This document shows positions 51,758 through 62,211 of a stretch of DNA of 64,000 nt, one piece after another. Made by a program: the position numbers and the translations under genes. How positions within the stretch are numbered: the first letter of the stretch is position 1; each line of letters opens with the position of its first letter. The notes beneath the pieces are model-generated. The model saw only the letters and a list, made by a program, of their open reading frames with translations. It did not search any database and was not told the DNA's origin. Origin of the DNA: Campanula takesimana (lineage: Eukaryota; Streptophyta; Magnoliopsida; Asterales; Campanulaceae); NCBI GenBank assembly GCA_026119855.1, contig JAOWBW010000356.1, forward strand, positions 1,612,327 through 1,676,326, given 5' to 3'.

Positions 51758-52790
51758 AAACTACTTGGAGTGAAATTTCATTTTGATGAAGTATTCAAAG
51801 AGTTTGAATTAATCAAAGATGAGACTTGTGATAACAATAAATTTAGTGGGAGCGTAATATTATTCGTAGTCATATATATGTGGTTGACATATAATTCATT
51901 TTGAAAGAGTTTCTAAATGAAAGACTTGGATAAAGCCACCTATATCATTGAAATTTAGATTTATGGAGATAAATCTAAAACGTTGTTTGGTTAAAGTCAA
52001 AATACTAGTAAAGACAAGATAGTGAAAAGTTCACTATGCAAGACTGTTGGAGAGGTTACTTGTGAAAGTCTAATGGCATTAATCTTTGCAAGATTTAGTC
52101 TTACTGGAAGACTAATGAGCAAGAGTACATGATTAGAATTCCATATGCTTCGACAATTGGATCTATCATGTAAGCCATGTAAATGTACTAAGACCGTATG
52201 TCTCATATACTTGGAGTATGATGAGATGATACCAATCGGATCCTAGTGAGAGTCGCTAGTTAAGAAACACTCTTATGTTCTCTAAAAGGAACTAAAGGAT
52301 GCGTTCTTGATCTTTGATGGAATAAAAGATGACTTGTAATAGTTACATAGATGCATTCTTACAAACCAACAAAGATAAATATTGCAGTATAAATACATGT
52401 TTACGTCTAATAATGGTGTTAGAAAAGTTCTAAATGGACCATTACTATTCTACAAAAGGTTGAGTATCTAGTAGCATGAGATGCAACTAGAAAAATATTA
52501 AGATTAAGATTCTAATTAGTAAAATAGAAATCGTTTCTAGTGTCACTAATTTAATGTACCTTCATTGTGTCAATAATCATTATTACACAAGTCAATGGAC
52601 TAATATCTTATCTAAACATATACTCAGATATTTCTATCTTACTCGAGAAATCATCAAAGATAGGAGATGTCTAAATATGCAAAGTACCATATGATGATAA
52701 CAAGGATAATCATCTTACATAAGCCTGCTTGCAACTATGATGGAGGTCATAACTAGCTCAATGGGTATTGGATACACTTAGATTGGGCCT
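51758..52790 (+). pseudogene. Decayed pol of copia 2, 3' part
   Basis: The start continues the RT frame broken by Tekay 1: aaatttagtgggagcgtaat encodes the FSGS region before the YVDD-like box, now mutated. Later pieces follow the RNase H region of copia 1 with many stops. No open frame of useful length. Confidence 0.7.
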
Positions 52791-52791
52791 A

Positions 52792-52806
52792 GTGCAAGTG
52801 GGAGAT
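52792..52806 (+). other. Polypurine tract of copia 2
   Basis: The string gtgcaagtgggagat directly precedes the 3' LTR, the same tract as in copia 1. Confidence 0.9.
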
Positions 52807-54195
52807 TGTTGGATATTATGCTCTAGGCCCTTGAGAAAGGCCTATGAGTTATATCATAGCTTCATTGTTATAGAGATAACAAACCCGATTATTATATCTT
52901 TTGCATGTTTATTATAATAACCATTGTCCCTAGCACTTATGAAGGGCTAGCATGAGTTTAATGGATAATCATATGATGATTATAGCGCATAGGATGCGGA
53001 TTAAACTTGTGGGTACATGTTGGAGAACAAGTACTGGATAGACCCGTTATGAGATTTATGTCATGGTCAAATGTCATAATTAAATCTCATAATAGTTATA
53101 TCATTTATCCTTAGACCTGAGATTATCATAGTCTTCCACATGATGAACATTATGTTTGACGTACTCAAACACTACCTCTAACCGGGAGTTATAAAGGATA
53201 CGATTGGCATAATCAGATTCTTGTAGGGAAGTATGATAAGTCAAGATGGGATTTATCCCTCTCTCAAGAGAGATATCTGCTTGGCCAATCGATGAGTGAG
53301 ATTGATAATAGTGTACGGCCGTACCCAAATGAATTGAATTGTTCAATGCTATTTGCTCATATCAATCTACTCGAGATCGAGAAAGCATTGGACAACATAA
53401 GTTGACGTAGACCATGGCTTATGTCCAATATGATATCGCGTAACAAAGGGATTATGATTTGTTCTATAAGGTTACTTTGGGCTTTCAAAGTTATACTAAT
53501 TGGGTAGTCATAATGGCTTGCTAGAGTCCGCTTATGACTTACGGGTTCTGACTCGTTCGGACTCGTTGCCAACTTAGTATAATCCTATTGGGTCACACAC
53601 AATAGAACGGATTGAATAAGGCACAGAAAACGGGAAAATCTGGATCCTGCCAGAAGGATCCGTACGGATGGTTTGGGATCCACCCAACCATTCTGTATGG
53701 ATGGTTTGTCCAGATGGAAAATAGTTTGTTCAGATCTCTTGTTTGACAAGGAATCCTGATCCCAAAAGGAATTAGGTTTATACCCTATTATATATGCGTG
53801 CAGTCGGGTTTGAGAAACCTAATGGTTGATTTTAGAAATCATAACATATTGTTTGAGAAACAATTACACAAATATAGAGGGGATTATTAGTTTTGAGATT
53901 TAGAATCATCATAACTCAATAATCAATGAAGCAAAATAATTCTTACGAAGAAATCGTTTCTTCATCAAGCCTTGGGTCTAGCAATCCACATCAAGAAGGT
54001 GTTCTTGATATCCGTTCGACGTGTGGATACCGATGGAGGGTGTTTCCTTTAGCACCTCAAAGTCCGTGTTCATGGATTCGATCTTCAAGGGTATGTTTCT
54101 TTCATCTTGTATTTAATTTAATCAACATGCACGGATCTGGGATCTTGGGTGTTTGATTTATATGTTTAATTCCGCTGCACATGATGCATCAAACA
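52807..54195 (+). repeat. 3' LTR of copia 2 (1389 bp)
   Basis: It matches 37170-38566 with many substitutions. The palindrome pair is at 53658 and 53691, still 33 bp apart, the second copy degraded to ttctgtatggat. Confidence 0.93.
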
Positions 54196-54200
54196 TCAAG

Positions 54201-56129
54201 CGCAGATTTAACTTTAGCCTTACCCTTGGCTTTTCCAGTTTGCTTCTTTGGGTAGACATAATGGAAATTTTGTCTCAGAAATTTCTCCTGTCCTTTACCC
54301 ATTGAAGCAGAATGCTTTGCTTTAGGAATTTCAATAGTTTGATGTGGTGTAAATTCCTTTTCCTTTTCAGAGCAAACTGCGCATTTAAAGTTATCACTAG
54401 TTGAGAACCCCAAGCCTTCCTTATCTCCACTGGTTTTTTGGTATTCTAGAATTTGATCCATAGTGACATGAGATTTGGTCCACTCATCAGTGATCTTAGT
54501 GAGATCAGCTACTTGAGCAGCCAATTCTTCGTTTCTTACTTTAAATAGCGCATTTTGATCTGTAAGAAAGCGGTTCTTTTCAGTAAGGGGAGTCATGCTC
54601 TTAATCTGCTCCTTAAGGAGGGTGATCTCAGATTTTAAAAGAGTTTTCTCCGTCTTAAGCTGTGAAATTTCTCCAATTGATAAGTCTATTGCTTCTTTCA
54701 TAGAATTAAATTTCTTGATTACCTTTTCAGCTTGACTGAAAATAGACTCACGCTCAGCAGCAGAGTCATTCTTTTCTATTACAATTTCAGCAGGAATTTC
54801 AAGAGATTCTTTTCGCGGAGGCGCAGCTACAAATTTCTTTGATAGGTCTGCTCTGGTAAATAAGTACTTGCCATTCTGTCTGCTTGGATTCAGATGTCCC
54901 ATTTCTACCAGTTCTTTGATAGTGGGACCTTTCTTCTGAATTGTCCTTGGCGCAGCCTTTGTGTCCGTATCGTGATCATTGTCTGAATCGCTATCAGCAT
55001 CAGCATTGGCCACCAAGCAGAGCAGTCCATCCTTAGAGTCATCATCATCACTGTCTTCAGTGTCAGTCTCTATCCAGGTCTTCAGTTCCTTTTTTGTGCA
55101 GTCTTCTTCAGCAATCATTATACGCTGCTTTGATGATCTCTGTGCAGTATTCCTCTTCATGTACTCAAACTTTGGAGTACGGCATTTTGATGCGAAATGA
55201 CCAGGCTTTCTACAGTTGTAGCAAACCAAGTCATCATCCCTTTTTGAGTCTCTGCTTCGAGAAAACTTAGCAGATGGTTTGCTCGAGGATCCAGGTTTAG
55301 AGAATTTCCTGAATTTTTGGAATCGCTTAACGAACATAGCGAAATCATCATCATCCATTTCAAGTAAAGAGGAAGTAGAGACTTTGTCTGAGGTTTGAGC
55401 AGGCGCAGGTTCCTTTTGCGCAACATAGGAAACAAGTTTTCCTTTACCTTCAGTTTCATCAATTCGATCAAGTTTTAGCTCATACACCTTTAAGTTAGCG
55501 TATAATCTGCGCAGAGGCCAAGTATCTAGAAATCCAGAATCTTCCAGATGACTTGCCTTGTGCACATATCTGGAACATAGCGCATCTAAGAATTGAGAAT
55601 TGACTTCTTTATTAGTGAAAGTAGTTCCAAGAGATTTACAAGAGTTTACAACAGCACAGAAGCGATCATAAGTTTGTCTCAAGGTTTCACCATCTTTTCT
55701 CATGAAGCAGTTGAATTTTCTTTGTACCACAAATCTTTTATTTTCCTTTCTTACTTTGTCTCTATTCACATATCCTTCAATAGCATCCCATAGTTCTTTT
55801 GCAGTTCCACCGCTCATAATTTGATTGTAGGTGGAGAGGTCTAGAGTGCTAAGAATGATATTTCTTGCTCTTCCATCGTAGCCAACCCATTTCTTTTCTT
55901 TATCGGTCCATTCCTCTTTGGCCTTCTTGATTGTAGGATTGTCCTTGTTGGTAGCAGCATCAGGATTAGCCTTTATTGGCATGTAGGGTCCTTTAAGAAC
56001 GATGTCATGGAGGATCTCGTCGATAGAAGAAAAATGAGTGAGCATGCAGTGCTTCCATATTTCGAAGTGGTCTTCATTCAGCACTGGAACATGTGAATAG
56101 TTAGCCATTGCCCAAGATTTTGAAGCCAT
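54201..56129 (-). pseudogene. SIRE-like copia gag, interrupted by copia 2
   Basis: The frame is open for 643 codons from MASKSWAMANYSHVPVLNED to KSALD at the tcaag target site. Residues 15-230 form the copia gag polypeptide domain (HFEIWKHCML, then ELWDAIEGYV). A zinc knuckle CYNCRKPGHFASKC is at 303-316. An acidic Asp/Ser run lies near 355-390, followed by a long heptad-rich, probable coiled-coil region (about 460-560: LKTEKTLLKSEITLLKEQIK). A long gag with a coiled coil is usual for SIRE/Maximus elements. The frame continues at 37164 beyond the insertion, so before the insertion gag was intact. Confidence 0.88.
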
Positions 56130-56190
56130 CTAGAATCGGCACCCAAGCTGTTAAGCTTGAAAAACAAAACAAGTTTTATAAAGGTGTTTA

Positions 56191-56202
56191 CTCTGATACC
56201 AC
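56191..56202 (-). other. Primer binding site of SIRE copy 2
   Basis: The minus strand reads TGGTATCAGAG, an exact initiator tRNA-Met complement, one base from the LTR. Confidence 0.9.
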
Positions 56203-56203
56203 T

Positions 56204-56439
56204 TGTTGGTCCCAAAGAGGCAACAAGGGTATGAAAAATGCTAGAGGGGGGGGGGGTGAATAGCGTTTTTAAAATTATTTTTGAACCCTTTTGCAAAGCA
56301 ATGGATTATGCGCACAGTTCTCAAATAAGCTAAGTATAGCGCTCAGTGAGAGTGTGAAATGCACAGCGGAAGTTTAAAGCAGCACTGCGCAGGGTAGACT
56401 GCGTAGCAATAAAACGCATGCGCTAAGTTTAGCTTAAAA
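56204..56439 (-). repeat. 5' LTR of SIRE copy 2, first 236 bp only
   Basis: It matches 28723-28958, including the G-run (longer here) and two ctgcg-type palindromes. It is cut at 56439 by Tekay 2. Confidence 0.9.
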
Positions 56440-59058
56440 TGTAACGACCCCAAAACCACCCTAATTTTCTTAACTTAAAATGGAACTTTTATGTGCATTT
56501 TATGTGTTAGAAAATATTTTTATGACTTGCATATATTATTTGAATATATATGTTAGTTAAAGTGTTAGTAGAAATTTTGTTAAAAGGAATAAATGAGTTA
56601 GTTGAAACTTTAGGGTCCAAAGTGTAACTTTAAAGTTCAGGGGCTTATTTGCTCAAAATGGAAGTGGAAGGACCAAAGTGAAAAGTTTGAAAAATATCAA
56701 AAGCTTCTTATCCCTCACCTCTCTCTCTCTGTGTTCACACTTTGTGAACAATTTCTCTCGTAGTTTCTCTCTGGTTCACGAAGAAAAAGTAAGTTCAACC
56801 CATTTCGATTTAATTCTTTTTATTTACTTATCAGTTTTAAAAACTAATTATATAAAAATGATCAGGGCGTTGAGAAGGTCATTTCTACCCGAACAAAACA
56901 TATTTCTGTGATACTTTTTCCTGAAATAGGAAAGTTACTAATTCCCCTCAAATAGTAAAATGATCATATATTTGCTATATGTGTGATATGTGGTGAAATT
57001 ATTGTGAAATGAATTTATTTGTGATACTTGTTTATTTGTGACAAAGGGAGTATAATTATACTGGGTAAGTGAGTTGGTTTGTATGCAAGGGAGTATATGG
57101 AGTATGTTTATATTGTGAAAATGTTAGTATAAGTGTGTGAAAGTATACTCCTACTTGTGGGACGGTAAAATATTAACTTGAATTAAATGTTAAATAAGTA
57201 TATTATAAAATTATACTATTATTCTTGGGACGGGGAAATGAATTAAAGTAGCCCTAAATGAGTATATTGGTATATTAGAAAAATTATATTTATATTTGAT
57301 ACTTCTATTTGTTAATTTTGTGATTTGGGTAATATTTGTTATACTTGTATTTTTGGGACAAAGGGAGTATATTGAATTGGTTTTAGCAGGATGTTGGAAT
57401 GGGTTCGAAACTCAATTTGTATCCTTAAAGGAAGTTACTAAAGTTGTGTAGTTTGTGTGTTATACTTGTGGGACGGAAGGAGTAAAAATGAACTAAAGAA
57501 GAAATCTGGGATTTGGCCCAAAATGGGAGGGGGCGCGCGCACCCTAAATAAGGAAGCTCACGCACCCCATGGTTACCAACTAGGCAAAAGTATCTGATCA
57601 AGGGAAGCGGGCGCACCCTTTTGGGTGGGGCGCGCGCACCCTTAAGTGACCAAAAATTGCGTGGATCTGATGAATGGGAGCGCGCGCACCCTATTGGGTG
57701 GGGCGTGCGCACCCCCCCTGTTTTCCAGGTTTGATAGTTTGTTTAACTTGGGTTAAGAGGACCATTGTTTGTGTAGTCCTTGGGTTTGTTTAGGACCCAA
57801 ACGTGAATGTGTATGACTTTTATGTCGTTGATGAAAAAGATTGGGTTGTGACTAAATGTCCTTATTATGGACTCTTTATGAGAAATCTTTTGTGTGCATC
57901 TTGTGATGTATTTGGTTTAGTTCCTTCTTGGATTAAATGCCCCGAGTTTCGTTTAGGAAGTATTCATTACTGTGCTTCTTGTGAAAAGTCCAGCTGGTCT
58001 TGTTGTTGAGTCAGCCAATGGAACAATTATAGTGGTACAGGTAAGTCCACTATAAGGCTTTCCATTGGAGCTTCTGAGTTAGCCGATGGAAGAATTATAG
58101 TGGTACAGGTAAGTCCACTATAAGGTTTTCCGTTGGAGCTTATGAGTCAGCCGATGGAAGAATTATAGTGGTACAGGTAAGTCCACTATAAGGTTTTCCA
58201 TTGGGAGCTTCTGAGTCAGGCGGTGGGAGAATTATAGTGGCACAAGCCAAGTTCACTATAAGGTGTCCACTGCGCCTTCTTTGTTTCCCCAGTCCAGATT
58301 GGCCTTGGATGGGATGAATTGCTCCCTTTGGTGGGTATTTGGGTTATGACTTTGTGTCATACTTCCCTCTCTGGTTACTTGGTTCTACTGGTTATGATTT
58401 GGTTTTCGGGATCCCGGCTTCAGCTATTTATGCTGCTCAGATGGTTTTCTTTGATGGGTTCTCAGATGGTATTCTCATCGGTTATGGTTATTGGATAAAC
58501 CTTGGCTTGGTATCCACCGGAGTGTGGGCTATGTGATAAATTTGATATATGAGTTGATGTTATCTCTCATGCTAATTGCTATATGATTACTTGTTGATAT
58601 AGTTTCTTTATGATTATCATATCAGCATGTAACGTAGTTGCATTTTAGTAGCTTACTGAGATTCATTCTCACCCCTTATTTGTTTACTGTTTTAGATAAA
58701 GGCAAGTCCAGGGAATAGGACACTTACACGGGAGGACGTCATGGTGGTAAGAGTTTGGGATATGAGTCTTGTAAAAGCTACATTATGTAATGTATAACCT
58801 TTTGGGGTAGAGTATCCGTGACTTCATCAACTTTTAAAACTTATATTTTGGAAAATATTGGTGTTTGTGTATTTGTAAACAAAGTTTGTAAGCTTTCGGG
58901 CTAAGTACTTCCTTTTGGAAGTTGTTTGTAAAGTTATTTTAAAGTGTTAAACTTTTATGAAAGAACATTTCGAAAAATTTTCCTAAAATGTTTTATGACG
59001 TCTGCCGATCGTGTCCCGAGCGTGGGACCAAGTAGGACCACGGGTCTGGGGCGCGACA
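56440..59058 (+). repeat. 5' LTR of Tekay 2 (2619 bp)
   Basis: It contains three pairs of GCGCGCGCACCC-type motifs at 57533/57556, 57607/57630 and 57680/57703. It also has five Stowaway-end-like gggac..agggagta motifs between 57040 and 57485, and a 68-bp tandem repeat at 58008-58280. It ends ggggcgcgaca. Confidence 0.92.
58008..58280. repeat. Tandem repeat, 68-bp unit, four copies, in the Tekay 2 LTR
   Basis: Units start at 58008, 58076, 58144 and 58213 with gagtcagcc. Each contains attatagtggtacaggtaag and its partial inverse ccactataagg, so each unit can fold. The 3' LTR has the same array from 63787. Tekay 1 has only one related unit at this place (44155-44205). Confidence 0.92.
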
Positions 59059-59060
59059 GT

Positions 59061-59074
59061 TGGTATCAGAGCTA
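59061..59074 (+). other. Primer binding site of Tekay 2
   Basis: The string tggtatcagagct lies two bases after the LTR, an initiator tRNA-Met type. Confidence 0.9.
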
Positions 59075-59168
59075 GGTTGTAGATGGTCTAGAATGACTTA
59101 GTGACCTAGGAGGGTAGTTGGGTAGAGAGTGAGTAACGTTGAGTGTTTTATGCAGGTAATCATTGAAG

Positions 59169-59816
59169 ATGGTTGGAACAGAGGGTGATCAGTCGGGGCC
59201 TTCAGGGTCGGGTAATGCTAGAGAAGAAGTTCGAACAATGTTCCAAGGTATGTTTGAAACTGTAATGAAAAAAATTAACGATATAGTGGAGCATAAAAGC
59301 AAGGTTGAAGCCTCAGCTGTGACAAAACGAGGAGGACAGTTAAAACCACAACCCCAGTGTGGTGATAGTAAAGAATACCAAGGGACATCTTCGCAAGCTA
59401 AGGAATCTTTTCAGGGGCCACAGAATAGAAGAACTCAAGGTAAACGAGTATGTAGCTATTGTCGAAGGACAAGACATTCTGAGGAAAAATGTTGGAAGAA
59501 ACAAGGCAAATGTATGAGATGTGGTCAGTTGGGTCATTTTCAGAAGAATTGCCCTAGATTTAGGGTACAGGCATCAGGAAGTGCAGTTGGGTCTTCTCAG
59601 GGCCAAAAAAGGGATTCTTCAGGGAAGGTTAAGGTACAGAATAGTATTTCTGCCATCAATCAACAACAGATTTCAGATCCTTCTAATGTGATTGGAGGTA
59701 TAATTTCTATGTCTAGTTTGAGGGCACATACACTTCTAGACCCTGGATCTTCGCATTCTTATTTGTCTGTGCATTTTGCTTCTCGATTGCATGTGTCTCC
59801 TGAGTATCTACCTTAG
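59169..59816 (+). pseudogene. Shortened gag and protease start of Tekay 2, 215 codons
   Basis: The frame starts MVGTEGDQSGPSGSGNAREE and matches the start of the Tekay 1 gag (VRTMFQGMFE). It then jumps to the basic linker, so the whole capsid-like core (residues about 45-230 of Tekay 1) is missing. Two knuckles follow (CSYCRRTRHSEEKC, where the usual Gly before the His is Arg-Thr-Arg, and CMRCGQLGHFQKNC), then the protease DPGSSHSYLS. A TAG ends it after YLP. The 5' end of a once longer polyprotein; no particle could form. Confidence 0.85.
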
Positions 59817-62177
59817 GTGTTAGAGGTGTCTATCCTAAGGGGGAGTGTTTGGTGATTGATAGAGTGTTGCGCACTTGTGGTGTGCAAATTTGTGAGCATG
59901 TTTTACTTGCTGGTTTAGCTATATTGCTATAGCAAGATTTTGATGGTGTTGTGGTGGAGTCTTATATGCTAGTGTGCTTTAGTTAAGCATGGTAGATATA
60001 TGTGTTTGGCATTCATGCTATTTATGCATTAAAGTTTAAATTTTTTTTTTTAGCACAAGGTTGTGCCTGGTATTTGGTTTAGGGGATTAACAAGTGTTTG
60101 CATCTAAAATTGAGGATGTACCATTTCTTTGAGAAATCTCAGATATATTTTCTATTGAGTAGTATATGTTACTTGATGAGAAGCTTGGGTTATCTTGAGT
60201 TGTTATGGTGCAGTGTGGCAGTGTTGATATCTAGTCCAATATGCTTATAACATCGGTTGAGTTACAAGAGTAGAAGCTTTAGCTTGAGATATTTCTTGAC
60301 AAGAGATTCATTTTGTTTAACATATCTACGTGGGATGCATCAGTTGTAAAATCAAGGCATTATGTCTTCTTGTTAAAGGATATATTATTTTGAGGGAGTT
60401 TCAACTCATGCATAGTTTTTGATCCTTCAATGGAAGCAACAGTAATTGAAAAAATCCTACTTCAGTAGCAGTGGTATGTAATTTGTTGAGATTGGTATAT
60501 GGTTAAAGAATCATTGATGGATTTCTAAGGTAGCTACAATGTTAACTATATAACACAGGAAGATACACTTTTTCGATGGATTGGTAAGAATGGAACGAGT
60601 TTTAATTGTTGAAACGAGAGTTGATGACAACTTCAGTATTGATATTGCTTAATGGATTTGATTGGTATTACAGTTATCTAGAGGATATGATCAGTGTTAC
60701 TATTATCTAGTGGATATGTCGAATTTTACCATTATAGTGGATTTAATAAATTCATTATTCATGAAGATGTCTTAAAGAGTGATTGAGATGTTCATCGCTT
60801 CAGAATTGTATGGTAACAATGAGTGCTTCGAGAAGATTGGTTCCTTATGAACAAAATTATCCTACCCATAATTTGAGATTTATTGCGATTATACATCCAT
60901 TGCATTAGCAAATGACTTTGAGGGAGCTATATTTGAAGTGTTTACCAACCATGAGAATTGAAGTATTGGGTTTTTTTCAAAGAGAGTTATACAAGAGACA
61001 ACTCAAGTAGAATACATGTTATATCATCCGGTAAAGGCAAGTGTAGTAGAGGATTTGACATATTGGAGTCTTTGTGAGTTGAGACATGGTGTGATTTTGC
61101 GATGGTGGAAGCTTTAAGTTTCTACTTTATTGAATGATTTCAACTATAGAAAATTACTAGTGGAATGAACGATGATAGACAACACGATTTTGTTCGTTGC
61201 TAGTGATGGAACTTTAACTTTTGTAGCAAAGTATGTAGTCAACACTTAGTGGAACCAACATACGTGACGGAATTCAACTACAGGTACTTGAAGAGTTACA
61301 TTTTATTTGTTGACACGAGAAATTCTAAGCATTCAACTAAGTCCTTGAGTTGCGAATAATCTGGAAGTAAAATATCGTGATTAGCTGGCTTGTCACAAAC
61401 CTTTGAGATTTTTGAGTGGATATGAATCTATTGCGAAAGGTTTCATTTAAAGAGTTGCACTGAATAGATGAGATCAATGATGTTGATTAATAGCGGATTG
61501 ATTACCAAGTTTTCTCACCTTATTTATTTTGAGAGTATAAATGTTAATTCCAGTTGTTACTTATTTGTTCAGAATATAGTTTGATTTCATGGGATGTGTA
61601 CGAGCATGGTATTAGATATGGGTTTCTTATTTACATCTTGATTTTGGCAAGCATTTCAGAAGGCCTTAGGTTCAGGATTGAGATTTAGCTTGGCTTTTTA
61701 TCTGCAGACAGATGGCCAGTCAGAAAGAACCATTCAGATTTTTGAGGACATGTTAAGAAATTGTTTAGTTGATTCTTAGAATTCGTGGGATATACCTTTA
61801 CTTCTCGTGGAGTTTGCTAAATATATCAGTTCTTTTGAGATTTTGGGAAGAGTTGGAAATTGGGCTTATCATCTTGTGTTACTTCCTTCTTTTGATAAGG
61901 TTTATAATGTGTTCCATATATCGATGCTACGCAAATCTGTTTATGATTTTTCTCATGTATGTCTAAAGTTTTAGAGGATATTGAATCGGATAAGTCGTAG
62001 AAGGAACATTCAGTTCAAGTGATTGATTCTAGAATTCGAGAATTGAGAAATGAGAGTATTCCTCTTGTTAGAGTTGTGTGAAGGAACCATAATGTGGAAG
62101 AATCAACTTGGGAGCTTCGGGAGGAAATTGAGAGGAAATACCCTTGGTTATTTGACACTTTTGGTAAGTTATCCTAA
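59817..62177 (+). pseudogene. Decayed pol of Tekay 2 with chromodomain relic
   Basis: Blocks homologous to Tekay 1 are recognisable between stops. Protease remnants lie near 59817-59950, RNase H (PYEQNYPTHN) near 60840-60890, the integrase C-part (LQTDGQSERTIQIFEDMLRN) near 61700-61770, and the chromodomain tail (IRELRNESIPLVRV, then NHNVEESTWELREEIERKYP) near 62030-62150. Most of RT is missing or unrecognisable. Confidence 0.8.
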
Positions 62178-62192
62178 AATTCGGGACGAATT

Positions 62193-62211
62193 TTCTTTAA
62201 GGGGGAGTGAT
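62193..62211 (+). other. Polypurine tract of Tekay 2
   Basis: The string ctttaagggggagtgat precedes the LTR, the same tract as in Tekay 1. Confidence 0.9.

Larger units (their letters stand above)
37170..54195 (+). mobile_element. Copia 2: Ty1/copia element with decayed interior, hosting Tekay 1
   Basis: TGTTGG...CCAACA-type ends with a tcaag target duplication. The order on the plus strand is 5' LTR (37170-38566), PBS, leader, decayed gag-pol, the Tekay 1 insertion (42891-51757), more decayed pol, polypurine tract and 3' LTR (52807-54195). LTR starts and coding relics are clearly related to copia 1. The two LTRs differ at many positions and in length (1397 against 1389 bp), so it is older than copia 1. 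Confidence 0.93.

Noticed and set aside
57425..57712. Arg/Pro-rich antisense frame over the GCGCGC motifs in the Tekay 2 LTR
   Set aside because: It arises from the palindrome pairs and is in an LTR with no coding context.
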